Part shown: positions 44,719 through 57,700 of the stretch, piece after piece | How the letters are laid out: each line of letters opens with the position of its first letter | How positions within the stretch are numbered: the first letter of the stretch is position 1 | Assembly: GCF_040954835.1 (NCBI RefSeq) | Contig: NC_090697.1 | Location: forward strand, 7,824,501-7,888,500 | DNA from: Lepisosteus oculatus | Lineage: Eukaryota; Chordata; Actinopteri; Semionotiformes; Lepisosteidae | Direction: 5' to 3' | Length of the DNA: 64,000 nucleotides | Made by a program: the position numbers and the translations under genes | The notes under the pieces: generated by a model | Told to the model about the DNA's origin: nothing | The model's input: only the letters and a program-made list of their open reading frames with translations | Database searches by the model: none

Positions 44719-45111
44719 GCCATACAACTTAAGGAGGTAAATTGCAGTCATGGGAAGAAAAAAAAATCTATCTGAAACATATGTTTTGTTTTACACGGGT
44801 ACCGCTGTTAATCACTTGAAAATACACTTGAAAGGATCCAGATCTGTAACAATCTGGCCTGTGACAAATCTAAAAATTGACATTTAATTGGAGTCCAGAA
44901 AAAAAAGATTTAAGGTGTTATAGAAATCTTTTTAAAAGATATATTTTTTTAATGCTGAATAATGTTGAAAAGATACATGTAGCCCTTTAAAGAGGCTGGT
45001 CATGTTGAAAGGTAAAGAGCTACTTTACGACACCATTTCTGTCTGAGGAAAAAGGTGTTTGTTGTTTTTAGAAGTGAAATTGCCAGTTCTTGTTTTACAG
45101 CCTGGCTTTAC

Positions 45112-45300
45112 AGCTCTAGGAAACCTACTCTGTTGGGCCCCTGAGCAAGGCCCTTTACCCCAGCTACTCCAGGGGCGCCGTATAAATGGCTGACCCTGCG
45201 CTCTGACCCCAAGCTTCAAGTTGGGGCAAGCAAAAAAGACAAATTCCTAAAACAAGAAATTTTATATGGCTAATAAAGTGATCTTAATAAAGTAATCTTA
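45112..45300 (+). repeat. tRNA-derived SINE (family B), head missing
   Basis: CTACTCTGTTGGGCCCCTGA, GGCGCCGTATAAATGGCTGA and GCTAATAAAGTGATCTTAAT are all present, and the tRNA-like head is absent. The copy sits in sense within the presumed 3' UTR of RRAGD and supplies two AATAAA hexamers. Confidence 0.75.
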
Positions 45301-46131
45301 ACAAAAAAACGAACCAACCACAGCAGGTGAGCAGGACCTGTGAAAGGTACCAAGGTGCCAAAGGTAGATAATGTTAAAATCAAAATAAGCCATATCATGC
45401 TTTTACGTCTCGTGTTTGCAGTCTATAAGAACACATACTGTACATGCCGCTGTACAATAAGCTTTGTGAGTACTGATGTACTTTCATGGTGATCTGTAGT
45501 TTGCAGATGAGAGGCTTATAGAATATGAAGTGAAAAAACAGTAATTGCCATGGTCAATTGCAGCTGAAGGGCAGCCATAGCTTCAACACCAGATCACTCT
45601 AGGAGTATACAATACTGTATATCTCCACAGCATGGGTTACTGTGCAGAGTTAATTACAACATGCACACTGTATTTGCATATTGCACCCTCCATGTAAAAG
45701 CATTGTAGGGCACAGTACAAATTGAAACTCAGAACATAAAGAAATGCAAATCCGGTTAAAGGACATTTCACTATTCAAAAAGAAACATGACTATCGATCT
45801 TACTACCGAATGGGCTAGATGGAAGGACTGGCCTGCTGTCGTATGTAACCTTTCATATCACCCAGCGTTGCAGCATTTCTGGTCTTGAGTGGGAGATGGT
45901 TGCTGAAACAGGGATCAAAAGAGCCAGATGCTGTGATTCCAGCCAGCAGATGTTGGTATCTAGATGTAAGCAGCAACAGCAAAACAAAATACTCCTCTCT
46001 CTCGACAGTGCTGTTTCTTTGACTACCTTTTTGCCTTTTTCCCATGTATTGTTCAGAAGTTAAATTTCTAAGCCAGGGCTCAGGCACTCTCCCATACAGG
46101 AATTTTTAATTGAAATGTTTTTGTAAATGAT

Positions 46132-46137
46132 AATAAA
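46132..46137 (+). terminator. RRAGD: Candidate RRAGD polyadenylation signal AATAAA
   Basis: AATAAA is followed within 15-45 bases by GGTGTAGG and GTTTGTAT, a plausible downstream GU-rich element. Other hexamers upstream could be used. Confidence 0.35.
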
Positions 46138-46155
46138 GTGACTATCCCTGGTGTA

Positions 46156-48299
46156 GGATACTGTTTGTATAACTGAATGGTCACCTCTGGTGGTTTTGTA
46201 GCTGCCTGTACACTGGATACATCAATATTATATTAGAGGGGCAGCTTCTCTATATGTCCAATGAAGACATTGAATGACTAGCTTACACTGCCTGTACAAA
46301 GCAAAGATGAAAAAGACACCCTGAGCAAAATGGGGCTATGCTAATCAGTCCTTGTATGAATACTCCTCTAAAACATGCTTTGAAGACTGAAAATGCTAAA
46401 TCTGTGCAGGACAACAGCAGTCATGCATCAGTCAAAGGCAGAGCAGGGAGAAGTAACAAAGTCATTTCTTTTCTGTTTATTTATCAAGCCTCTGTACATA
46501 TAATGTGCAACAAAAAATCTTTTCACTTATAAGTGCACCAAATTCACAAAATATCTGGAAAATACACAATCTGTTTTGTAGTAGGTGCACTGATCTTATG
46601 TTAAACAGACATGACCTGTATCTCTGATTAACGTTCGCTCTCAACAGGGTGTAGTATAGGGCCCCTGCAGTCTGTGTCACCATACAAGCTGTACATCTGC
46701 AACGTACTGCATGGCTTGTGGCAGGTTGCAGGTGCTTCCTGGGGGGGATCCGTCCCATTGCTCTCCCTGAGCCTGGGCAAGCACCTCTGTCTGTTCCAGA
46801 TGGCGCAAACCGTCTTAGCTGATCCCAGAAATGCTCACTCAGGGCGGCAAGCAGGAGATAATTAAGACAATCTCGTCACGGAAAAAGGCTTCTGATGCAC
46901 GAGCAGCGTGAGGAGAGTTGTCACTGCAAGATGAAAACACGGGAAGGCAAACAAGCAAGGTCCACAGGACGAGTCATGCATGAATTCTGTAGCCCACTTA
47001 CTAAAGACCGTGAGGCTGGGACCTTCCCCTTGGTTGCTCTATTGTACAGAATCAGCGCATCGTTCTGCACATCTGACACACACTGATGTCCATCAGGCTC
47101 TTTATTCACGACGAAAGAGGACTGCATTGCTGGCAAGTGCATTTGACTCAGCTTATTTCAACCTCCAACATACCTAAGGCATGAAGGTCTACTTCTATCA
47201 ATATGGGGAGCTTATCGTTTGCTGTGTTGTTCATCTTCGATTTTCACATCTTTGACATTCAACAGGTTAAATCGCCTCATCGCCCATGTCCAAGCAACTA
47301 ATAATATTGACTTATCATTATCTAAAACCAGTATGCTTTATTTGTTTTACAAATGCACATAAATAATGTTTTTTGGATGTTCAGTATATACTGTATGTGG
47401 CATACAGGTACCGTATGTTACATGAAAAACAAATGTTCACTCGTGTCCTGACATGCCTGCGATGTGCAATGAATTAACTGAAAAAAGTGAAGCTTTTGAG
47501 GAAAATAACTGTTACATACAGTAGAGAACAGAATTAAAATGTTTTTTTTTTTGCCAGATATTCCCAATTAATAGAAGATGCTTCTTTTAACTGAAGAAAA
47601 TTATACATTTCTGAAACCACCTATTTTGGTTCATTGCTGCTGTCTGTACTTATGCCTGGTAGCACTGCTGCTGTTTTTGTCATATTTGCACATTTGTTAC
47701 TAATACAGCGCACTGCATATTTATTTCTTATGTTTTTTTTGTGAAATGATGGGTGTTTCATTGAAGTTATAAGGGTGTGTTTTGATTGTGTTATTGTATA
47801 CACTTCTGAAATTTACCCAAAACTACTGCAACTTGAAAACAGTTCCCTGCAGGGCTTATTCCGTCAGGCTAGAATTAAACACTTTCTCTCCTGTTTATGC
47901 GTCACACACATCACGTCTCATTAGTGTCTCCTACCAATCTGCGTACTCAGTTTACGGACAGCAAAGGAATCAGACGGTAATCGTGATACATCAGCTTCTT
48001 TATTATCAGTTAAACAGAGAACATAACGCAAAAACATTTTCATTAAAAGTTTCGTTTAAAACGCATTACTTCAAACTGCTTTTGTCTTTGGTTTCAACCC
48101 AGTTGTCATGTACTGTATTGCTCTGACTCTTCTAACGCAATGCGTGCTTTAGACAGTCTTAAGACGTATATACTGTAACAAAGTTTAATCCTGTCACACC
48201 AATTAGTATTATGATGACTGTACAGTAGGACGTCCTTTCATCCCGGAGACAGGCAGTGCTCTCTTGGCCAGTCACCGACAGAAACGCAGCTGATTCCTG
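46156..48299. other. RRAGD-UBE2J1 intergenic region, no gene seen
   Basis: AT-rich with many TACAGTA/TACTGTA motifs. No SINE of the families seen elsewhere and no exon are recognised. It separates the two genes by about 2.3 kb from the presumed poly(A) site to the UBE2J1 promoter. Confidence 0.5.
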
Positions 48300-48671
48300 G
48301 CCGGGGATGTAAATAAAGTTTCGTTTTTCAAATGTACACTTCCTCTTTTCGTCTCTTCATGTGACATGTTCGTAGAGCAACAGAAAGTGATTTCAAACCT
48401 GTCACGGTGCCGCTGAGCGAAACTAGGAGGATTGTGCCACGTCAGGCTGCTAAGATTGGGATGCTAGTTAACTACTCCGGCACGACGACACCGAAGGGAC
48501 GCGTTTTTGTAGTTCCTGTGGCTTTCTCCGTTATGTTATGGCAGCTTTAGGGGGCCGGGAAACAAACCGAAGCCGTTAGCTGGCACCGAGAAACCGAACC
48601 CTGTTCGGACCAAAACAACGTGGGAAGACATCCGTGCGCCCGCCGCCCCCCGTCCACCTGCGCAGATAAAG
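48300..48671 (+). promoter_or_regulatory. UBE2J1: UBE2J1 promoter and 5' UTR (extent not resolved)
   Basis: CpG density rises from about 48,410 (CGGTGCCGCTGAGCG, CTCCGGCACGACGACACCG, CGCCCGCCGCCCCCCG) up to the start codon. There is no TATA box. It contains the ERSE-II/UPRE-like element at 48431-48444. The transcription start is not determined. Confidence 0.5.
48431..48444 (+). promoter_or_regulatory. ERSE-II-like element with perfect UPRE core upstream of UBE2J1
   Basis: ATTGTGCCACGTCA matches ERSE-II (ATTGGnCCACG) at all but one informative base. Its CCACGTCA is the exact complement of TGACGTGG, the core bound by XBP1 and ATF6. It lies about 230 bases upstream of the start codon. UBE2J1 is an ER-associated degradation enzyme, and mammalian UBE2J1 is reported to respond to ER stress, so the position is biologically sensible. 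Function is inferred. Confidence 0.55.
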
Positions 48672-48702
48672 ATGGAAACCAAGTACAACCTGAAGAGTCC
48701 CG
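48672..48702 (+). CDS. UBE2J1: UBE2J1 coding exon 1
   Basis: Only ten codons plus one base (METKYNLKSP), donor GAGTCCCG|GTAAGC, phase 1. It matches the human first coding exon in sequence and in split position (between Pro10 and Ala11). The context AAGATGG is a good initiation site. Confidence 0.9.
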
Positions 48703-51700
48703 GTAAGCGATCCAGACTGTGACTGTAGCCGAGGGGCACTGTGGGGGGGCTGTGGTTTACTTCCGTATTTCTATTTTTGTTTGTTCTACAAATATGAGGG
48801 GTGATTCTGCCACAGGGGCGCTCTGTTAAGGCTGCTCGCAATCACGCAGTAGTTTCAATTCAGATCATCCTGAATCTTTACCAGAGGGCCGCTGAGCTGT
48901 GTTGACGGCCAGTCGGCTTTGTTTCGCTTTGTGCTCAAGTCAACTTTATTGCTATTCGCGGGCAGTATCGTGTGTAGTGGGGCTGGAGCTGTGGCCCTGG
49001 TGGTTTTTGAAAATGAATCAACTTCGTGAGTCAGTGACAGTGGGCTGGTTGATGTTGTTGGCCTTTTCAGTCCCGACTGCTCTTGTGCGGCACTGAATTT
49101 CAATCAGTCCGCACTGGCGTGACATACAGTACAAAGTAATGCGTGAGGTGTTGTAGCAGTTAATGGAAATGGGGAAAATAAAGCATTAAAGTATGATATA
49201 AAGAGGTGTCAGAAATATTTTTTTTCTTCCCTTTCATTTTTTTTAACGAGGGTGAATCTACGGACTGTAGAGCGAAAATGACATCCGTAACATAAATGTG
49301 TGTTTGTTGTGAGGTTGTGAGTATCAGGGCTGTGACAAGCGAGGGATCCTGATGTAATTGACGGTAAGGTATTGTTCTGCGGTTGTCTTATCGCATCTTC
49401 TTCCAGTTTGTAATGGTCTGTAGAGTCTGTAGCTTCTGGTAAGGCACTCGGAGAAGCGAGGACATCGATTGGCTGCAGCTGCTTCAGTGGTGAGCACTGT
49501 TGTTGGAGTGTTCAACTATTTCTGCATTTTTGTGCTTTTTGTTTACATAAAATGTTAATATACAGCATCATACTAGTTCTGAAACCAACCGTTTTAGCGC
49601 CGGCTTCCTGCAGCTGGTGACATTAATCACAGACAAGACTGGCTTTCCCCATGCAGTCCTGTCTGTGTGTGCTTAGGCCTACAGAAAATAACCTTTTCAT
49701 CTTTTGGGGGGAAATGATAGAATTTATATTGGGCTTAACTGAAAGCTGCGTTTGGTTCTCTTGAGATGTGACATGTTTTGTAAGACCGACAGCCTTGCTT
49801 GACAAAAAATACTTCTCAGTTCAAAAACGGGACTTCATACAACAGGGCTGTGTGCTCTGAATTGTAATCTTTCCCCTGCGGCAGTTAACTGAAAGCCCTC
49901 GGGCCACCGGAGTCGCTCCCATTATCTATTCCTGGATACAGGAGGGGCTATTCCTGTCACTTTCATTCATCTTTATTCCTTAAAAAACATTTTTTAAAAA
50001 GCTGTCGGAAAAAGAACCTCTGAAAATTAGTCAGGGTAGGCTGCCGTCAGCCTCGATATAGCCACCCTTGCTGACAGTGGAGGGTAGCTGTGCGTCTTCG
50101 CCAGTGTTGCCCAAGGCCTTGTGCCCGTCTTTTCTCTTTCAACAGCGTCTCTGCAACGCCGACGTAGCAAGTGTTTTTGTTTGCTTTCTTCCACACATGC
50201 AGTAAAACGATGTAAATGTAAATTCTTAACCAACGTTATGCTAATGTGCAGGACCAGAATGGACTGAATGTCAGTTTGGTATTTATTTGTGCACAGGCTT
50301 AAGGGTACAGTTCTTTCTGTTTTAAGTAAGTCCCGTTTAACTTTGTAAAACAATTGACTTTTTTTGTCACCGATGATCTTAGTAATAATGTGCTGTTTTG
50401 TTAAAAGTACTGTAGTGACTGCTGCCTGCCTTTTGACCACATTTGGGTACCTTGCTTGATGTAGCTGATTTCACTATGTAATGTGTTTAGTAACAGTAGA
50501 TAAACCCCTGTCAACCCAAAATAGGTGTCAGTATTTAAGTGAGAGATTAATCAGGTTCTTCTTGAGGAGCTGGTAACAGTGTTAGGAATTGTTGTGCGGG
50601 ATTTCAAGCATCATGCTTGTTTCAAGCTATTTCTGCAAAAGTGTCTTCTGCCTGTACACATTTTATCACAGAGTGCCTACATGTCTTTTAGGGAAGAAGT
50701 AAAGGTTTATTCCATGCTGACCAGAGCCACAACGATTTGGCTGTGGAGCCTTCTTTGGGTGTTGGGTGTCAAACCCAAAGAAGGCTCCACAGCCGAAACG
50801 TTGTTTCCTTTATTCTCTTCTCAGCATGGAATAAACCTTTTACTTGTTCCTTTGCAGCCTACGCATGCTGATGCAGCTCCACACCTGAACTACAGTATGT
50901 GTCTTTTAGCCTCATTGTGTCAGACCGCAACAAGACTGGACCTGGCCAGTACTGGGACGAGAGCTCCAAGGAATTGCAGGTTCCTGCAGTAAGTGGTGTT
51001 GGCATACTGGCAGATGGACCTGAATTTCCCCAGAACAGACCAGTATGATGACTGGGAACATGTAGGAGCTGCTGTCCAAGGTCCCGATTTGCTTTGTCGT
51101 GAAAGATCCCTTGTTGCGATTTGGTGGGGGTTTTGGTCCTGTTCTATTTGTAAAACACTTTGGATAAAAATCACTGTGTAAACACAAGGCCTAATTAACA
51201 TAAACCCACCAACTGCCTTCTTACTAAAAATCTCCTCCACTCCCAGCAGCGTCTTTGCACTACGTATCTTTGGGGTTTATTTGTTGGGGAACCACGGTAT
51301 ACACAAACCGAAGGGCCAGGAAAGGGGTTCTAGGATAGTTTAGAGGAGGGTGGACAGTGACGGTGCCTGAGGCTGACACTGCAGACCTAGCTGGGACACT
51401 GCTCTCGAGATGCTGTTTTACAAGGCGACCGCTGATCCGAGTTGTCGATTCTCACAACTTCTTTTCTCACCGATAACCGAAGCTGCAAAAACCTACACCT
51501 CTCCATTCACCAGGGAAAGTAATGGGAAAGTACAGTAAGCACGAGCCAAAGCTCAAGTCTTATCTCAATCTTGCTGCCATCTGGCTGACCGAGCGGCTGT
51601 GGAAAATGACTTTCAGCCAATCCAGCGTCATCACTGCACTTTGATCTGTTAGGCATTTGCTAGTTAGAATCAGTGTGTTAAAGTACAGGGACCCTGGGGC

Positions 51701-54700
51701 TGGGGGGGAGTTTAGGTTCATTTGTTTTTACATTGTTTAACTTTAAAACATGTGATCTGAGGAGCTGGGAATACTGAATTGCTAGTAAATTACTTTTTTT
51801 TTTGAAATCCTTATTTAAAGAAGTGGTATTTGCAGTGCATTATTTTTGTTTCTATACCACTCCCCCTACACACACCATAGTTCAGTAATTTTTCAAGGAG
51901 AGGTAAATTAATCACAACAGAATGGGTGCAAATTGTATTTAAAAATTCACATAAGAAATCAAACCAAAATATGTTAAAACACATTTTCATAGTTCTTTGT
52001 GTTTTCAGATTTGTATACTGTAAATGCATTGATTATCCTCTTACTTATACTCATACGTAAATAAGAAGATCACATTTATAAGCACCATAACGTTTGTGTG
52101 TGTGTCTGCCCTGCGATGGACTGGCGTCCTGTCCAGTGTGTATCCTACCTTGTGCCCATTGTGAACTGATATAGGCTCAAGCTCAACTGTGACTCTGCAT
52201 TGGAAGAAGCCGTTAGAAGATTGATGGGTGGAATACTAGCCAGTTAGTATTAGAATTCAAGATGCAGTTTTCTAACCATATTGTAGTTGAAAACGCAAAG
52301 AAGTGCATTATAGCTCGCTGAAGCTCAGCAGGTGTGAGTACCTGGATGGGAGACCTTCTGGGAAAAACAAAGTTTGCTGCTGGAAGAGGTGTTAGTGGGG
52401 CCAGCAGGACCAGGGGGTGCTCACCCTGCGGCCTGTGTGGGTTCCAATGCCACAGTATAGTGACGGGGACACTTTGGATGAGACATAAAACAGAGGTCCT
52501 GACCTATGGTCATTAAAAATCACAGGACATTTCTCGAAAAGAATAAGGGTGTTACCCCGGCGTCCTGGCCAAATTTCCCATTGGCCTTTACCAGTCATGG
52601 CCTCCTAAAAATCCCCATCTCTGAAATGGCTTCATCACTCTGCTCTCCTCCCCACTGAGAGCTGGTATGTGGTGAGTGTACTGGTGCACTATGGCTGCTG
52701 TCGCATCATCCAGGTGGGGCTGCACACTGGTGGTGGTGGAGGGGATCCCCATTACCTGTAAAGGGCTTTGAGTGGAGTGACGTTGGTTTTACGTCTCATC
52801 CAAAGGACGGTGCCGTTTTACAGTATAATGTCCCCGTCACTATACTGGGGCATTAGGACCCACATGGACCGCAGGGTGAGCACCCCCTGCTGGCCCCACT
52901 AACACCTCTTCCAGTAGCAGCATTAGTTTTTCCCAGGTCTCCCATCCAGATACTGACCAGGCTCACACCTGCTGAGCTTCAATGGGCTGCCAGCTGAGAG
53001 TTGCAGGGTGATATAGCTGCTGGTAAAAGCCTTATAATAGATGGCCATGTGTGGTTTTCTTTGCTTTGTTGATCAAGTTTTAAACAAGGCTGTGGTTATA
53101 ACGGAGAACACTAGGAGAATCAACTTTTGCACTAAAGCGCAGGTCACTATGTTGTGATAAAATGTACAGTATCAGAGTATATAAGTTGTCAGTGAATATT
53201 ACAATCGATGACCATGATATCAAACCTATACCTGCTATATTTCATTTATCTTAAGAAAAGATAGGATTTCTATAGAACAGGCAGTCATACTGTTACAGTG
53301 GCTAATGAAAATATCAAAACAAATCAGCTCTGTAATTAGTCTTAAATTTGTGTTTTTGCATGAGATCAGATGGTGTATATTCAGTGGGTATGTATGTAAA
53401 AATGCAGTACAGTTCTTTCCAAATGACATTTAGAGAGCATATAAACAGGTTTTCAGTGATGTGGTGCTGGTTAAATAGAGATTAAACAGGGGCATTGAGA
53501 TACAAATGTAAAGCCTACTACAATATTTATATTCATATGTTTGGTGACGGTGGTTAAATGAACAACGCATTAAAATCAGAGCTGCTCAGCCTTTCGGCAT
53601 CTCTTCAACACTCATCTGTTCAGACGGCACCTTTGATCTTGGTCACGCAGCTGTGAGCTTTTATCACGGACTCGCTCTGGTCTCTGCTCCGTGCCTTTCC
53701 CACGTCACTGGAGTCGCCGATTCCTTACCTGCACGCCGTTTAGTGCTCAATGGACGGTGCTCGCACCCTGCTTCGCGCTGTAGAGGGATTGCACTTCCGA
53801 TACGGATCCGTCTCACTGTTGTTTTGTCATTTTTAATTCGTTTTTTTCTGCTGTATGTGAATCTCAAGTTTTGCAAAACTGTTGCTGTCCCCCGTGGCAA
53901 GATCAGGAGTTTGCAACAGCAACGGGACCATACTTTCACAAGATATTTCTGCAAAATAGTTTAAATCTGTCTCAGTACTAAAAGTATCTTAAGAAAGACT
54001 TAGCATTAGTCTACGTCTTTCCAAACAAAGTGGAGGTGTGGGTTAGTAACCACTTATATCAGTCTGATAAGAAGCTTCAGTGAACATGAAATTAACTAAG
54101 CTGCTGCAGTCTTTGGTCCATCATAGCTTTAAGGTTCCCTTGTAACTTTTCCTGTGTTTTAGAGGAAGGACCTGTTTCCAGCCTTTGTTGTGAAAGGATA
54201 TTGATTTCACCTGTGTTGTCCTGAATCTGAGACTTTTTTCCCGGTAAATACTGTGGCCGTTTTTTCAGTCATGTTAATGAGCTCCCTCCTACGTAAATTG
54301 ACGATTTGCTTGAACAAAATGCTCGTGTCAATTTACACATTTTAGACAGGCACTCTAGAACAGAACAGTTAAGAAGAGGCAGCAGCCTCTGAAACACAAG
54401 TGTTACATTCAGTAACAGGCATGGGAGGTGAGCGAAGATTACTCTTCAGACTTGCAAATCAGGTAGTTCCCATAGCAACTTCCCTTCTGTTTATTTTTTG
54501 TTGTCCTTAAATCCAGCAGTCGAGGCGATTTTTTTTTTTCTGCTTGGTAGTGATAAACTAATGCTAAGTTCTGTTTCTTTGTATTAGTCTACATGGCTTT
54601 GTGTAGGCTGCACTGCATTGTGACGCCAAACGGCTTTCAAGGATTTAAAGATCCTTGCGACAAAAATTCTAATTTTTGAGACTTGCGATTTTCAGCTTTA

Positions 54701-57700
54701 CTATTTAAATTTTCCTTTTCTCTTCACACACTTTGGGGAGGGGAGACTCTAGGTCATCACCATTTTCAGTAGACGAAGTCTGTGCTTTTTTTAAAGCATT
54801 TTCTACAGTGGAAGCAGGAAACTTGAAACCGATTTCTCCAGGTTACAGCCTGGATTGTTTTGTTGTAACATTTGTGCTCCTCCTGTTTAATTTGGACATA
54901 ATTGAAACTTGCAATGAGTGTCCATTCTACTTCAATTTCTCTGAACAATGTAATCAGTGAAGTCATTTCTCATTTCTCCATCTGATCTGCTGGACTGTAT
55001 CACTGAGGTGGAAGCTCCAGTTCACTGGTTGATAAAGTGGATCTCCTCTCGTTTTCCCTGGTTCGTTCTGTTCCATTTCGTCCTATTATTCTGACTGCCT
55101 TCCTACTCCTGCCAGCACCGCAGAAGTCTGTCACCCTGCCTGTGTACAGCTGTACATGCCAGCCCTCCCTCTGAGCACACAGAAAGCATGATGGACAACA
55201 AAGAGATTGTATTCAGCAAAAATCCTATGTACCTTTATACCCCTTAAACAACAGCATTCTCAAAAGCAACACAACATCAACTAGCACGGTGAGTCAAATC
55301 TGACCGTGTGTGAAAGTGTCTCTCAGCTCTTCATCAGTTATCTAACTTAATATTCAGGACGTGTTTCCACACTGTAGACGCCTAGATAATCTCTAGTGGC
55401 AAGTCAGCTGAAACTACTGGCCTCACTGTGCTATCTGTGGTTCCAGCTGCTGTTTTCACATGTGCTCACCTATCTTGTTAACGAAGTCCAACTCACGTTT
55501 GACCATTTCTATGTCAAATCCAGATTTGTTCCTGCCTTTGTGTATTTGGTTTTCAAATGGACAGGGGCATACCTGACACAAAATCCACCCTCCCCTTTGT
55601 TTAGAAATACAGTATTTCTGACTTTTCTGAGAATATTTGTGGTCCTGTGCGCTGCTGCATGTGGGAGTTTAACCTGCAACGTGCCTGTTGACACCCCCTG
55701 ATTAAAAATAAAACCGTGAAATCTCTGCCTGGCCTGAGAAGCAGTTGTTTGCCTGGCTGTTTACACCGTTTCAGCCCAGGGCTCTGAAAGGCGGGGTTTT
55801 CCCCTACTGAAAGCATCTCCCGGGAGGCCAGAGAGAAGATCGCCCCCCCAGAAAATTGTCTGCTTGGCAGAGATCGTCAGGTTGGGTCTTGTGTGGTGTA
55901 AGTTTCCAACAATCAGCCAGCTTCCAGGCTGTTGACTCCTTCCACCTTTCCTGAAGGATTTCACTAGTTCAGTCAGAGATTCCAGGTGTATGACAGTGCC
56001 CTACCACCTTCTGTTTTCTTTTCAAACATTCAAGGTGAAAACAAGACGCGCTTTCACATCATCTTCTACTTCAAATCAGATTTGGTCCAGGTTATTTTAA
56101 AACAAGCAATTGATTAACGTTCTGATCAGCGGTATGTGAATAGACTCTGGGGTTTTCCTTGACGTTGCTGACGATTTCCAGAAACACCTTTTTTTATTCG
56201 TCCAAGAACTGACCACAAACTCTCCCGTCCTTGGTGCACACTTGCCGTGATCAAGTGGAAATCGGCGCAGAGCCCTTACTGCACTTTGAGATCTTCCTTG
56301 GGCATCCTCCAGCCTGTTTGGAAGGAGGGGCTCTTCTTGGGCCGAACCTGGTTGTGGCAGGACTGCGCCAGCTCTGCCATGGCCTTGGCAGACACTGTCA
56401 GGACACATTTCATCCCCAGCCTGCCCAGCTGTCACTTCAGATTGAGGGTTTTTTCATCTGCTGCTGGAGAAGCTGGATTGGATTTTACACCCACTCGGAG
56501 GAGAGAGAGAGAGAGGTACTGTGCTGCGCGCAGCTGGCCTTTTCCCACAGGGATATTAAAAATAGTTTTGTTTCCCCCCTCCTGTTATTTCTCCTCTGTC
56601 ATCACTGCCATCACGCGAAGTTCTTAAAAGATGTTTATTCACAGAACTGTCTCGCGTTGTCATCTCCAGCCACTGCGAAACGCATTCGTTGGAGAGTTTT
56701 ATTTTAAGTGACTGGATTCAACTCGTGTTCTCTGTTATGCCCTTGTAACAGATGCACGTATTACACAAGAGCGCTCAGGAGTTACAGTAAATAATGGTTC
56801 TGCTTCTTTTTGTTAAAAAAAAAACTTTTCTGAAGGCGTTGTACAAAAAAAGCTTCCTTGAAGCTACACATTTTTGACGAAACTTTGTTTTAAACTTCCA
56901 GATTTTTGCTTTTTTTTTGCAAAAAATGACAATATTGGCTTACTCCATTTTCGAGGAAAACGCTTGCCTTTGGAAACTGTCAGAACTTTTGAAGCAAGAA
57001 GACAAATCCTGTGCGATGGATTATATTTTGCAATGACTAATAAAAGGCAATATTATATTAACATCGTTAACTTTCATTGGAAAGGCTTATAGTGTTATCT
57101 TCATAACAAATGGTTTGAAGTTTAAAAATAATTAAAAGTTATATAACTGTTATTTTAATTCCCGAGCCAGTAGTTTAATTTCACTGTCGTTGCCCTGTAA
57201 GCTGCCCTCAGAATGGTCTGTCAGCTTTGCAGAAAGGCAGCTTGTTCATAAAAGCTTTGCATCATGTAATGGTCTTTTTTTAAAAAAAAATCAACTGCAA
57301 GAGCTTTCCAGCAGATTTGGTATTTGTCTTGAAATTCTGGTCAGACGTCAGATGTGTCCTTTCAGTGGTGGACTCTTATAGTGAACCCAGTTCAAAGAGT
57401 GAAAGATGGGATGGAGATGATGTATCCAGGAGAAGGGCAGAGTAGTGGCTCTGTGGCTGGAAGGTTGCCGGTTCGAATCCCACAGCCAGCAGGGGAATCC
57501 TACTCTGTTGGGCCCCTGAGCAAGGCCCTTAACCCCAACTGCTCCAGGGGCTCCGTATAAATGGCTGACCCTGCGCTCTGACCCCCAGCTTCTCTCTCCC
57601 TGTCTGTGTGTCTCATGGAGAGCAAGCTGGGGTCTGTGAAAAGACAAATTCCTAATGCAAGAAACTGTATATGGCCAATAAAGTGATCTGATCTTATATT

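Larger units (their letters stand above)
43861..46155 (+). other. RRAGD: Probable RRAGD 3' UTR
   Basis: There is no open frame of interest on the plus strand. The first 370 bases are GC-rich like the last exon, then AT-rich. Earlier ATTAAA signals (for example 44237 and 44508) and the AATAAA in the SINE at 45270-45300 offer shorter ends. The signal at 46132 is the best placed, because GT-rich sequence follows it. Human RRAGD also has a long 3' UTR. The end is inferred, not shown. Confidence 0.45.

Noticed and set aside
56097..56707. Overlapping open frames of 112, 126 and 158 codons on both strands in UBE2J1 intron 1
   Set aside because: Translations in all frames show no motif I recognise and no consistent splice flanks. 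The local GC content explains the length. I cannot exclude an old pseudogene.
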